A stretch of DNA of 64,000 nt. Source: Leptothermofonsia sichuanensis E412 (lineage in GTDB: Bacteria > Cyanobacteriota > Cyanobacteriia > Leptolyngbyales > Leptolyngbyaceae). The first letter of the stretch is position 1. Each line of letters begins with the position of its first letter. The notes under the pieces are model-generated. The model made no database searches. It was not told where the DNA came from and saw nothing but the letters and a program-made list of their open reading frames with translations. The stretch covers positions 3,906,001 to 3,970,000 of the forward strand of contig NZ_CP072600.1 in the NCBI RefSeq assembly GCF_019891175.1, given 5' to 3'. Position numbers and translations under genes: made by a program. Below, piece by piece: positions 32,885-42,054 of this stretch.

Positions 32885-35223
32885 TAAACAACCTGGTAAA
32901 CGAAACGAAGGCCTGCCCATGCTTTCACATCCAGGGCAAATGACTCAGGGGTAGCACCAACAACTTTTGCAGCTATGTCGCTTGCCTGGTGTAGATCTTG
33001 CAAAACTGCCTGGGCAATTTCTAGTGGATTGGGCAAGGGGTAGAAGGCTGGATTATTGCCAGCAGCATGGAGCGCGACTGCGAGCAGAGCCTGAGTCTGA
33101 GTAAAGGGGGTACGGCAACAAATGAGATAGGTTTCGGTAATACCGGGTGGACCATTCAACGTCCACTGAGAAGCGGGCAGAGAACGGGGAAGCGTGATAA
33201 CTTCGCCGGGGGCAATGCTTCCAGGGAGAGCAGGGGCAGGAGGGACTGAAGGTTCTTCCGGGGAAGAAACCGGATCAGTTGACCCCGGTTTAGGGGATAG
33301 GGGTTCACCTGATTGGGTAGAAGGCGCATAAAGAGCAATCAGGTTACCACTGCTATCTAAACCCAGCAGAATGAAGTAAAGGGGTTGAGGGTTGTTGTTT
33401 TCCAGTCGATATTGAATGCGGCTACCAATGGGTAAGCTAAGCAGCCCGTCGGTTGTGACTGGAACCGGGTTGCCATTTCTTTTAGGGGCAGGATTGGCTG
33501 CGCGATCGCCCGCTTGCATAACCGAAGTTTCATGGTACAGCACTGCTTGAGGCTGCGGGTCAAGTTTTTCCAGCGTGATCCGGACTGCCAGTTGGGAAGA
33601 GGTTTCATTCACCGTCAGGTTCAGCAATTTAGCTGCCAGCAGAGTTTGGAGTTTGGGAACCAGCCGCCGAACTGCAAATTTGACAGCTTCTCCTCCATCC
33701 CCGGCAGTGTTGGGAATAGCATTTTGTGCCAGGGAAAATAATCCGTAGCTACTCTGGGTGGGAGGGGGATTGGTGACAATCCCAGTCAGGTTCGTTGCCG
33801 ATGCAATCTGGGTCGGTGCCAGTACCGGGACTTTACTGAACAAATAGTCGGCAGCCTGCTCGCCAGCGATCGCAGACGACACCCGTGGAATTGCAGTAAA
33901 GGCACTGATGGCATCTACCCGCTCAATTCGCTCCAGGCTGCTATCGAGGGCTACGGTTAGCCCAATGTTATGAGGCAGTACCCGCACCCGCTCTCGGACA
34001 AACTGTCCCACTTTTAGAGGGGGTGGAGACTCTCCTGCATCGAACGTAGAGCTGACCCGCAGCACCTTTGCTCTGGCAGTCAACCCTTCCCTGGAAAGGA
34101 TTTGCAGGAAAGTGGTCGAATCGGTATTCGGAGAAGTGTTGTGATCAATCAATGTCAATAGCGAGTTGGCGGCGTAATGTTCCAGGACAACCGTGGGTAA
34201 CCCGCCTAACCAGAGTTGAACTGTTTTGCTGCCATCTTCTCCCTCCATAATGGCTCCGTTAGCTCCAGAAACGGTGAGCGGCAGGAAGTAGGGTTGTAAA
34301 AGCGTCTGGCTTTTCTGTCCCCCCAGTTGGGGCTGTTGCCCCTCGCTTGCTAATTGTTCAATCTGCATTCTGGTGCGGCTGAAGATTACCTGCAATTTAG
34401 TGGCAGATGCCGCTTCCCACAGAGTGCGGGTTAAGGCATAGGTAAACAATCCGGCACTAAAGCCGTTCCAGCGTGCCTCCAGTGCCATTTGACCGGGAGC
34501 CGTGGCCGAGAGCAAAACTCCGGGGAGTGCAGGGTGGGGAGAGGTTGGGATGGAAGGGCGCGGAAAGATTTTACCGGCAAGTTGTTGCTGAAAGGCGAGT
34601 TCTGCCTGATCCGGTTGGAGGGGGGGCAGACTGGGACGAGCACGAATCCGGAGGTTGCCCTGAAGCGATTTGCCAGGGTAAATGAAACTGGTATCAAGGA
34701 CAGTCGTGACTCGATCCGTTGGCAGCGAGCGCACCAGCAGCCAGAGTGTATCTTCTAAAACATCCTGGGTGATGACGGGTTCACTTTCGACAATTTGCCC
34801 ATCAACCGGTACCAGGCTGGTCTGGCTAAATTCCGGGGAGGTTCCCAGTGCCACATTGCCGCCATAGCCACTGAAATGAAACACCACCACATCGCCCGAT
34901 TGGGCCTGTTGAATCAGATGGGAGACAAAGGCAGATTCGATCGCGTCTCGAGTGGCCTGCTGGTCAGTCAGGGTGAGAATATCTTGAGGTTGAAACCCAA
35001 AACAATGGATCAGCAGTTCCCGCTGAAGTTCCACATCCGTAACACAACCACTCAGGGGAACTGCCCGGTATTGATTGATCCCGACAAGTAGGGCCAGTTT
35101 ACGGTTAGTAGAGGCAGCCAGCACCTCTTGATAGCGGGATGCAAGCACGGATAGGCTGGCTTCACTCAGCCCCCATGTTGCCACTGCCAGACCCGCCTGC
35201 TGTAAAAACGCTCGCCGCTTCAT
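32884..35223 (-). CDS. Caspase-family (orthocaspase) protein with Tyr/Ser in place of the His/Cys dyad
   Basis: 779 residues. The N-terminus MKRRAFLQQAGLAVATWGLS looks like a twin-arginine export signal. The caspase p20 fold spans about residues 38-280 (KLALLVGINQYRAVPLSGCV). At the catalytic His the motif HFSGHG reads HFSGYG, and where DxCHSG is expected the sequence is LDTSFIYPG, so both dyad residues are replaced (Tyr, Ser). Cyanobacterial orthocaspase homologues with such substitutions are known and presumed non-proteolytic. The remaining 450 residues contain a Pro/Ser-rich linker and a beta-rich C-terminal region. It overlaps the TPR gene by one base. Confidence 0.85.
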   Translation of the reverse strand: MKRRAFLQQAGLAVATWGLSEASLSVLASRYQEVLAASTNRKLALLVGINQYRAVPLSGCVTDVELQRELLIHCFGFQPQDILTLTDQQATRDAIESAFVSHLIQQAQSGDVVVFHFSGYGGNVALGTSPEFSQTSLVPVDGQIVESEPVITQDVLEDTLWLLVRSLPTDRVTTVLDTSFIYPGKSLQGNLRIRARPSLPPLQPDQAELAFQQQLAGKIFPRPSIPTSPHPALPGVLLSATAPGQMALEARWNGFSAGLFTYALTRTLWEAASATKLQVIFSRTRMQIEQLASEGQQPQLGGQKSQTLLQPYFLPLTVSGANGAIMEGEDGSKTVQLWLGGLPTVVLEHYAANSLLTLIDHNTSPNTDSTTFLQILSREGLTARAKVLRVSSTFDAGESPPPLKVGQFVRERVRVLPHNIGLTVALDSSLERIERVDAISAFTAIPRVSSAIAGEQAADYLFSKVPVLAPTQIASATNLTGIVTNPPPTQSSYGLFSLAQNAIPNTAGDGGEAVKFAVRRLVPKLQTLLAAKLLNLTVNETSSQLAVRITLEKLDPQPQAVLYHETSVMQAGDRAANPAPKRNGNPVPVTTDGLLSLPIGSRIQYRLENNNPQPLYFILLGLDSSGNLIALYAPSTQSGEPLSPKPGSTDPVSSPEEPSVPPAPALPGSIAPGEVITLPRSLPASQWTLNGPPGITETYLICCRTPFTQTQALLAVALHAAGNNPAFYPLPNPLEIAQAVLQDLHQASDIAAKVVGATPESFALDVKAWAGLRFVYQVV

Positions 35224-35380
35224 GTTGGCTGTTTGCGATCGCCCATTACTGCCATAGCCTCTTTTGAGGAGTCGTTAATAAAAGAATGTCTGAGAAGGAC
35301 TTTTGCTGGAAAAACTCCACCTGCTCCCCAAAGGATGGCTATAGCTACCAGAGTAACTGATAAAGCTGCTTGCCTGGTGC

Positions 35381-36565
35381 TTAGATCTCGTAGGAAATTT
35401 CCTGAATTTGCATGGCTCTGGCAAGTTCCGCGGCAACCTCTGGACGAGAAAACTCCGGTGGGGGCAGTTCACCCCGACGCAACATTTCCCTCACCTTTGT
35501 TCCAGAGAGGTGAATCCTTTCTTCTCGCGTACTGGGGCTGGTTTTTGTAGTCGCCATCTGCTTAGTCCGGAGACAATAAAAGGCGTGCTCAAATTTCAGC
35601 GGTGTAATCCCCAGTTCCTCTGGATTAAACTCATCGAAAATATGCTGAGCATCGTAGGTACCGTAATAGTCACCCACACCCGCATGATCTCGCCCGACAA
35701 TAAAATGGGTACAGCCATAGTTCTTCCTCACTAAGGCATGAAAAATGGCTTCCCTGGGTCCAGCGTAACGCATGGCAGCCGGATTAATTGCCAGAATCAC
35801 CCGTTCTTTTGGGAAATAATGCTCCAGCATAATTTCGTAGCAACGCATCCGGACATCCGCCGGAATATCATCTTCTTTAGTCGCGCCGACCAGCGGATGG
35901 AGAAACAACCCGTCTACGATTTCCAGAGCACATTTGATGATGTATTCATGCGCCCGGTGGATTGGATTCCGGGTCTGAAAGCCAACAATTGTTTTCCAGC
36001 CTTTGTCCTGGAACAGCCTGCGAGACTCGGCGGGATCGATCTGGTAGGTCGGGAAGCGGGGGTCAGTGTCCCGCTGGAGTAGCCAGACAGGACCTGCCAG
36101 GTTAACGGTTCCCTGATGGTAAACAACAGCTACCCCAGGATGCTTCTCCTCATTAGTGCGATAGACCATCAGCGCTTCGTGGCGCTTATCGTAGTGATAT
36201 TTTTGAGTCAGTTGCAGCACACCAACGAAACGCCCCTGGGAATTATCCAGACGCACCAGGGTTCCTTCCTTGAGGGGGGCGGCAACGTCTTCTGCAACAG
36301 ACAGGGTGATCGGAATCGACCAGGGTAAACCGTTTGCCAGATGCATCTCGTTAACGACGCGATCGTAGTCTGCCTGCTCCATAAAACCCGTCAGGGGACT
36401 GAAGCCGCCGATCGCAATCAAATCGAGGTCAGAAACCGCCCGTTCATCCAGTTGCACTCTGGGCAAATACCCGGCTTTATCAAGAAATTCTGCCTGCTGC
36501 TCTGGAGTGGCGATGCGGTTAATCAGGGTTCCACCGTGGGGAGTAATGCTGTCTGGATGAGTCAT
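35381..36565 (-). CDS. sat: Sulfate adenylyltransferase (ATP sulfurylase)
   Basis: 394 residues from the ATG at 36565 ([17 protein letters not shown]), which fits the usual length; a longer frame to 36607 adds 14 residues. It converts sulfate and ATP to adenylyl sulfate in assimilatory sulfur metabolism. Motifs are [16 protein letters not shown] (the QxRN and HxxH nucleotide site), [14 protein letters not shown] and [13 protein letters not shown]. It ends [12 protein letters not shown]. It stands alone between the orthocaspase gene and a divergent PEBP gene. No kinase domain is fused. Confidence 0.96.
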   Translation of the reverse strand: MTHPDSITPHGGTLINRIATPEQQAEFLDKAGYLPRVQLDERAVSDLDLIAIGGFSPLTGFMEQADYDRVVNEMHLANGLPWSIPITLSVAEDVAAPLKEGTLVRLDNSQGRFVGVLQLTQKYHYDKRHEALMVYRTNEEKHPGVAVVYHQGTVNLAGPVWLLQRDTDPRFPTYQIDPAESRRLFQDKGWKTIVGFQTRNPIHRAHEYIIKCALEIVDGLFLHPLVGATKEDDIPADVRMRCYEIMLEHYFPKERVILAINPAAMRYAGPREAIFHALVRKNYGCTHFIVGRDHAGVGDYYGTYDAQHIFDEFNPEELGITPLKFEHAFYCLRTKQMATTKTSPSTREERIHLSGTKVREMLRRGELPPPEFSRPEVAAELARAMQIQEISYEI

Positions 36566-36769
36566 GGGGTTGCCCGTTACGGATTGCAATTTTTTAAATT
36601 TTTTCACAATTCAATCCTACTAGGAGTCTGCTACTCTATCCCTGTAACATTTCACAAATACAGTCCCTGGTCAGGCTCCGGGTGAGCGCAAAATGAAGGC
36701 TGGGAGTCTCTGGATTGCTGGATTTCCTCTTAGCTTTCTAGCCAACTGGTCACGGAGCGAACACCCATC

Positions 36770-37228
36770 ATGAAACTGGAAAGTTCTGCATTTAGGCCCC
36801 ATCAAACCATCCCAGCAAAATATACCTGTGATGGGGCAGATGTTTCTCCACCATTGAACTGGGATGACCCACCCGCCCATACCAAAAGTCTGGTATTAAT
36901 CTGCGACGACCCGGATGCACCTGGTAAAACGTGGGTTCATTGGGTGTTGTATGATCTGCCATCTGATTTGCGACAACTAGCGGAAGGGGTGCCACCCCAA
37001 CCCATGCTGCCTGGTGGTGGGGTGCACGGGACCAATGATTTTCGCAAATTGGGCTACGGTGGACCCTGTCCTCCCAGTGGCACGCACCGCTACTTTTTCA
37101 AACTGTATGCCTTGGACACGTTGCTGAATCTACACTCAGGAGCAACCAAAGTTCAGGTTGAAAGGGCCATGCAGAACCACGTTTTAGCCCAGGCAGAATT
37201 GATTGGGCAGTATGGGCGATCGCGCTGA
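36770..37228 (+). CDS. YbhB/YbcL-type PEBP family protein
   Basis: 152 residues of the phosphatidylethanolamine-binding / Raf-kinase-inhibitor-like family. Conserved blocks: DGADVSPPLNWDDPPAHT, LICDDPDAPGKTWVHWVLYD and the GHR-type block in GGPCPPSGTHRYFFKLYALD. It is cytoplasmic, with no signal peptide. Bacterial members have no settled function. A composite repeat begins about 75 bases after its stop. Confidence 0.9.
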   Translation: MKLESSAFRPHQTIPAKYTCDGADVSPPLNWDDPPAHTKSLVLICDDPDAPGKTWVHWVLYDLPSDLRQLAEGVPPQPMLPGGGVHGTNDFRKLGYGGPCPPSGTHRYFFKLYALDTLLNLHSGATKVQVERAMQNHVLAQAELIGQYGRSR

Positions 37229-37303
37229 ACAGTCATACGGCTTTCTTACCCCCCCAGAGTTATGACAGAGCAACCCTCGTTGCCAGCTTCTAGAGCATCG
37301 GTT

Positions 37304-37386
37304 CAGAATTCCAGGCATCAGATTTCTGGTGAGAAATTCAACGAAACTTGGGTATCCGTTAGAAGAAATCCGATTTATGCACCGGC
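37304..37386 (-). repeat. Dispersed repeat family D, copy 1
   Basis: Reverse complement of about 80 bp at 45403-45486 (GAAATCSGATTTCTTCTA, CATACCCAAATTTCGTTG). It directly abuts a family C copy, forming a 170-bp composite. Confidence 0.75.
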
Positions 37387-37473
37387 ATTCTCGTGGTCTG
37401 CCAGGAATTGTTTTGTGGGTCGAAAACCCCAGAATAATAACCTCTCTCACCCAGACTCACAACTACAAAGTTG
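37386..37473 (-). repeat. Dispersed repeat family C, copy 2
   Basis: Reverse complement of 9677-9765, sharing TTTGTAGTTG-GAGTCTG and GGGGTTTTCGACCCACAAAA. Confidence 0.75.
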
Positions 37474-37771
37474 CCAAACCACTGGTCTGGCATGGCATTT
37501 CCATGCCAAATTACCAACGTGATCTCGAACACACAGATTTCTCTGCTCCGGATAGTATCTTGAATATCGGGACACAGGGCGAACCGTGTGTCCTATGGGT
37601 GTGTGAAAGCCTTTTGTATTTGCTTCTACCAGATGACTATCTTGCTGACTGCGAAATGTCGCAGATGCAAAATCCAGGTTGTCTGTTGCATCAAAGTTTG
37701 AATGAAGTTGCAAATTGAATCCGAACAGAAACCTGTAAGCAGTTGTTATCCAGCTCTTTAGGAGGATTTTC

Positions 37772-38485
37772 ATGGGGTTAGCGCCTGATAGTTTAATGAA
37801 GCGCATTCAACGTCGTGTAAAAGCTTATACAGTACAACCATTGGGCTATCAGCTTAAATACGGAGATTTAGGTCAATACCTTGCTTATTCCTGCTATATC
37901 CCTGGCTGGGTCTTAGAAAAAGAAGCGATCGCACTGATTGAGGTAAGTTACAATCTGCCCCCTGATCCGGTAATTGTTGAGGTTGGCTCGTTTGTCGGAA
38001 AGTCAGCAGTGCTACTGGCAGGGGCACGCAAGCTCAAGGGCAGTGGCATTGTTCACTGCATCGATCCATTTGATGCATCTGGTGATCCATTTTCAGTACC
38101 GTTTTACCTTCGAGTGGCAAAGCGACGAAGTATTCCGCTTGAACAGTGGTTTGCAGAGAATATAGAACGCATTGGTCTCAGTCCCTGGGTCAAAGCATAC
38201 AAAGCGACGGGGCAGGAGATTGGCAAAACCTGGACAACCCCAATCGACTTCCTCTACCTGGATGGAGATCAAACCCCAGAGGGGGCACGCGAAACCTATG
38301 AACTTTTTGCCCCTTACCTGAAGCCCGGTGGCTGGATTGCCCTACACAACACCGCTGATCGAGATTATGACCCAGGGCATGACGGTAACTACCGATTGGT
38401 GCAAGAAATAATTCAAGAACCTGAATATACAGATAAGTATCGTATCGACATGACAACCTTTGCCCGTAAAGCGAACGCAGGTTAA
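37772..38485 (+). CDS. Class I SAM-dependent methyltransferase
   Basis: 237 residues with ribosome binding site TTAGGAGGATTTTC before the ATG. The Rossmann core shows IVEVGSFVGKSAVLLAGA (motif I, residues about 70-87), IDPFDASGDPF (motif II), PIDFLYLDGDQTPEGARE and LKPGGWIALHNTAD. It matches the Methyltransf_24 style of enzymes often found near glycan or natural-product genes, but its neighbours give no pathway. The target molecule is unknown. Confidence 0.82.
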   Translation: MGLAPDSLMKRIQRRVKAYTVQPLGYQLKYGDLGQYLAYSCYIPGWVLEKEAIALIEVSYNLPPDPVIVEVGSFVGKSAVLLAGARKLKGSGIVHCIDPFDASGDPFSVPFYLRVAKRRSIPLEQWFAENIERIGLSPWVKAYKATGQEIGKTWTTPIDFLYLDGDQTPEGARETYELFAPYLKPGGWIALHNTADRDYDPGHDGNYRLVQEIIQEPEYTDKYRIDMTTFARKANAG

Positions 38486-39013
38486 TTCAGGATCAGCCCT
38501 TACAGCGGTTATTAATTGATTTCACCACACTCAGTACGGGGTATCCGGTACTCAACGCCCAAAGATGGTGCTCATTCATCTGAGAATCGCTGTAAGAAAC
38601 TGTTTGTAAATGAATATATAGCGTTTCTCAATTGAATGCGATACAGGGATATGAGGCACAGTGGGGTGTTCCGCACCCTCACTGTACTTCCACACCCTTG
38701 AAAAGGGCTATAAACGTCCTGATAAGCAAGGAATTCAAGATTTTATAGAACAAATGACCTGGAACAAATGACCTGTTCTTAAAACCTTTGAGCTGTGAAC
38801 ACCTGGATGGATTTAGTACCAGTTTACAAACAGTTTCTAAGGGCTGGCTACCAATCATTGTTGTCTTGTTCAGTAAAGCTAAGCCATACAGGTCAGGGCA
38901 GGTTAGCGATCGCAAACTCCTGTCACACCCTCTTTTGCCCCTATTCCCCGTCCCCTGCTATAAATCGGCATCAGCAGAAGAAAGACAGTCTGCGCTAAAA
39001 CCTGCTAAGCCAT
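38486..39013. other. Intergenic region with one hairpin repeat
   Basis: Apart from a 37-bp hairpin repeat (38652-38688) nothing coding is seen. Small ORFs here overlap repeats and lack ribosome sites. Confidence 0.5.
38652..38688. repeat. 37-bp hairpin repeat family E, copy 1
   Basis: TGAGGCACAGTGGGGTG, then CACCCTCACTGTA as complementary arm. An equal-length partner lies at 60432-60468. Confidence 0.65.
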
Positions 39014-39044
39014 AAAAAAATGCCTTCTCCCTGAAGAGAAGGCA
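39014..39044 (-). terminator. psbA terminator
   Basis: On the minus strand TGCCTTCTC pairs with GAGAAGGCA around TTCAGG, followed by seven T residues, 49 bases after the psbA stop. Confidence 0.9.
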
Positions 39045-39092
39045 CCTCACACAACTAGGAACCTGAGCTAGAAGCTCAAAGGGAACCCAGAA

Positions 39093-40175
39093 TTAGCCAT
39101 TGATAGCAGGCGCGCTCAGAGCCACAGGTGCCGCTTCGCCAGCCGCCAGGTCGAGGGGGAAGTTGTGAGCATTGCGCTCGTGCATCACTTCCATCCCCAG
39201 GTTGGCACGGTTCAGAATGTCCGCCCAGGTGCTCACTACCCGTCCCTGAGAATCCATAACGCTCTGGTTGAAGTTGAACCCGTTCAGGTTAAACGCCATC
39301 GTGCTGATACCCAGTGCCGTAAACCAGATCCCAATCACTGGCCATGCACCCAGGAAGAAGTGCAGCGCACGGGAATTGTTGAACGACGCATACTGGAACA
39401 CCAACCGACCAAAGTAGCCGTGAGCAGCCACAATGTTGTAGGTCTCTTCCTCTTGCCCAAACTTGTAGCCATAGTTGGCAGACTCATCTTCTGTCGTCTC
39501 ACGCACCAGAGAAGAGGTCACTAGCGAACCATGCATGGCGCTGAACAACGCACCACCGAATACACCGGCCACACCCAGCATGTGGAAGGGGTGCATCAAA
39601 ATGTTGTGCTCTGCCTGGAACACGAACATGAAGTTGAACGTACCGGAAATCCCCAAAGGCATCCCATCGGAGAAGGACCCCTGTCCAATTGGGTAAATCA
39701 GGAAAACAGCGGTCGCGGCGGCAACAGGAGCAGAGTATGCCACGCAGATCCAGGGACGCATCCCCAGCCGGTAGGACAACTCCCATTCCCGTCCCATGTA
39801 GGCAAATACGCCAATCAGGAAGTGGAGCACAATCAGCTGGTACGGACCACCGTTGTACAGCCACTCATCCAGGGAAGCGGCTTCCCAGATGGGGTAGAAG
39901 TGCAGTCCAATGGCGTTGGAGGAGGGAACGACCGCCCCAGAGATGATGTTGTTGCCATACATCAGAGACCCGGCTACGGGTTCCCGGATGCCATCGATGT
40001 CCACAGGAGGAGCCGCGATGAAGGCGATGATGAAGCAGATGGTGGCTGCCAGCAGGGTGGGGATCATCAACACGCCGAACCAGCCCACATACAGGCGGTT
40101 CTCCGTGCTGGTCACCCATCCACAGAACTGACTCCACAGACTTTCGCGCTCAACGCGCTGAAGTGTTGTTGTCAT
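39093..40175 (-). CDS. psbA: Photosystem II D1 protein
   Basis: 360 residues, the usual length, with five transmembrane helices. D1 binds the P680 chlorophylls, QB and part of the Mn4CaO5 cluster ligands in the thylakoid membrane. Residue 130 is Glu ([13 protein letters not shown]), the pheophytin-contacting state of high-light D1 forms rather than Gln130. The C-terminal processing site follows NFPLDLA (mature end Ala344), with a 16-residue extension. A near-consensus promoter lies 64-92 bases upstream and a strong terminator downstream, so it is transcribed singly. Other psbA copies probably exist elsewhere in the genome. Confidence 0.98.
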   Translation of the reverse strand: MTTTLQRVERESLWSQFCGWVTSTENRLYVGWFGVLMIPTLLAATICFIIAFIAAPPVDIDGIREPVAGSLMYGNNIISGAVVPSSNAIGLHFYPIWEAASLDEWLYNGGPYQLIVLHFLIGVFAYMGREWELSYRLGMRPWICVAYSAPVAAATAVFLIYPIGQGSFSDGMPLGISGTFNFMFVFQAEHNILMHPFHMLGVAGVFGGALFSAMHGSLVTSSLVRETTEDESANYGYKFGQEEETYNIVAAHGYFGRLVFQYASFNNSRALHFFLGAWPVIGIWFTALGISTMAFNLNGFNFNQSVMDSQGRVVSTWADILNRANLGMEVMHERNAHNFPLDLAAGEAAPVALSAPAING

Positions 40176-40238
40176 GATTCTAATGAGTGCAGTAAACAGG
40201 ATGATATGGATAATCGACTTGTTACAAGTCTTAACGTA

Positions 40239-40267
40239 ATAGTAGCCAAAGACCGAGGGTTTGTAAA
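40239..40267 (-). promoter_or_regulatory. psbA promoter
   Basis: Minus strand TTTACA (40267-40262) and TACTAT (40244-40239) are separated by exactly 17 bases, a housekeeping sigma-type promoter leaving a leader of roughly 60 nt before the psbA ATG. Confidence 0.8.
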
Positions 40268-40429
40268 GGAGTATTGCGATATTTTGTTGCGAAATTTATA
40301 GCGATCGCCAGCTCTCTCTCTTCAACACCACCGATAATCCCGGAATAGCCTGTTAATTATGGCTTTAGCGTTTGTACCTGTAATTTCCTGGAAAGGACTC
40401 CAGCGAAAAGCTTGTTACAAAACTTAGTT

Positions 40430-40465
40430 AAAAAACACCCCTCTGATTCAAATCAATCAGAGGGG
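40430..40465 (-). terminator. Terminator-like hairpin, minus strand
   Basis: CCCCTCTGAT (40438-40447) pairs with ATCAGAGGGG (40456-40465), and six A residues precede it on the plus strand, giving a T tract on the minus strand. It is the likely end of transcripts from the DUF1815 gene. Confidence 0.75.
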
Positions 40466-40693
40466 CCTGCGTTCAAACCAGAAATCCTCTCTCACAAAGC
40501 CTCTTATTCTCACCCATAATCTGAGATTGTCAGGACCTTTGGGAGATGGACTTAAATCAGTGTGGAGATAAAAACCCGAAGCCCAACATAAGATGTCGCG
40601 ATTTCCAGGGTTAATCCCGTCTTGCCTGCAAATCTGCTTACAGAAAAAGCTTCGGGATCGTGGATTAACAAACCGAAAGCCTTAGCCTTTTAT

Positions 40694-40782
40694 CACGGAG
40701 AAACCCCGGGCACAGAGGAATTACTCTGTGTTCTCCGTGCCTCTGTGGTGAACTTTCAGGTTATAAAATCTTCATTCCTTAG
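40694..40782. repeat. CACCACAGAG repeat copy, reverse orientation
   Basis: CACGGAGAAACC...GGGCACAGAGGAATTACTCTG pairs with TGTTCTCCGTGCCTCTGTGG, followed by TTCAGGTTATAAAATCTTCA, the conserved outer arm. Confidence 0.75.
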
Positions 40783-40793
40783 GAAGAAAAACT

Positions 40794-41144
40794 TTAGAGA
40801 AGCGTTTCAGCAGGGATGACCGGGCGATATTGGGACGGCTTGATTTGATGTTTCACCAAACTAGCCAGTTCCTGCAACTGGCTAATTGCCTCTGCCCCCT
40901 CTAATTTCATTAATTCCCGGTCATCCCGCATCTCAGTCCAGGTGATCCCATAGTCAGATACCAGAAACCGGATCAGGTGGTTGTCTCCCAGGCTCACCAT
41001 AAAAGAAGCACTGTTCATCTGACCGCCACAGGTGTAGCAGGATGCCAGGTACCCCTGCCGTTCAAGCACAATGGCAAGTGCCTGAAGATTCATCACAAGA
41101 TCCTGGACAAATTGACGGTGTTGATCTGCAAGTCTAAGGAACAC
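40794..41144 (-). CDS. DUF1815 family protein
   Basis: 116 residues, a small cyanobacterium-specific protein recognised by MFLRLADQHRQFVQDLVMNL, the central RQGYLASCYTCGGQMNSASF and SDYGITWTEMRDDRELMKLE. The CYTCGG pair might bind metal or form a disulfide, but no function is established. It stands alone, with a terminator-like hairpin 330 bases downstream beyond a repeat. Confidence 0.8.
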   Translation of the reverse strand: MFLRLADQHRQFVQDLVMNLQALAIVLERQGYLASCYTCGGQMNSASFMVSLGDNHLIRFLVSDYGITWTEMRDDRELMKLEGAEAISQLQELASLVKHQIKPSQYRPVIPAETLL

Positions 41145-41584
41145 AATTGTCCTCCTATCACCACACCTAATTCTAAACGTTTTTAATACTTTCTTAAGGA
41201 TTCTGCCAATAAAAATTCACTGATCGCGACGAGCGGCAGATTAAAAAACCAGAGCCGTAGATTTCATCCCCTTTTGCCTAAGGTTAACCGAGTCCTCCAT
41301 GCCGTCAGTATCACCAGAGACAATTCAACAACAACAATTCAACGAGTTGAGCCGCGGACCTGGACCCGGTAGACAAAAATAAAGCCGTTAAAAAAAGTAA
41401 GACAAAATAAATTTGATCCTGGTGCCTGACGCTCCCAGATGTCAGCTATCTCTGGATAGATTTGTTCAATCCAGGCGTGTGAGTTCCCTTAGATCGAGTT
41501 TGCCTTTTCAAGACAGGAGCGGCATCAGTATGTAAGGGATTTATCACCATTCTTTACAATTCTGACAGAACCTCGACTGCTTCG
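41145..41584. other. Intergenic region without visible features
   Basis: AT-rich; ACAATTCAACAACAACAATT (near 41320) is a small direct repeat. No gene, RNA or terminator is recognised. Confidence 0.4.
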
Positions 41585-41806
41585 TCAGGGTAACGGCTCT
41601 AAGTCCCACCAGCCGAAGGCAGGACCTACAAACCGAATGACAATCCAGAAGACGACCAACAGACCAATTCCCACCCAGGCTCCTCTGGTAGTCCACTGGA
41701 CAAACTGGTTTGCTTGAGTTTTTGTGACTGGCAACCAGGGAAGAATGTTTGGCTCCTGACCATACTTCTCCCCAAGAGCTTCCTTGCGCCGCTTAGATTC
41801 GCCCAT
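41585..41806 (-). CDS. DUF2839 family small membrane protein
   Basis: 73 residues. A basic start (MGESKRRKEALGEKYG) is followed by NILPWLPVTKTQANQFV and one transmembrane helix at about residues 43-62 (AWVGIGLLVVFWIVIRFVG). This layout matches the cyanobacterial DUF2839 family. Function unknown. It is divergent from carB, with about 250 bases between them. Confidence 0.8.
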   Translation of the reverse strand: MGESKRRKEALGEKYGQEPNILPWLPVTKTQANQFVQWTTRGAWVGIGLLVVFWIVIRFVGPAFGWWDLEPLP

Positions 41807-42054
41807 ACGCGATCTCGCTTTTTCTAAAGGTATCTAACCATATGTCTCTAACTATATAGTTTACCGTGGGAAGTTACTGATGCAGTTGCTGATTGAAGGG
41901 GCTGGGGTTTCAACTTCTATCAGGATCTCAAATCAGTCCTATTAAAATTTACGGGGCAACGGGAACAAACCTTGGGATTAGATAAAGCGCTACCAACTGG
42001 AGGGGCGAAAGCTTTTACAATAAGTGGGATTTTTCACCCCTAGCTGCAAGCCCT

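Noticed and set aside
37262-37718. Two overlapping plus-strand ORFs (86 and 129 codons) after the PEBP gene
   Set aside because: Most of both frames is the composite of dispersed repeats C and D, so they are not conserved coding sequence.
39531-40301. 256-codon plus-strand ORF opposite psbA
   Set aside because: Antisense shadow of the highly biased psbA coding sequence.
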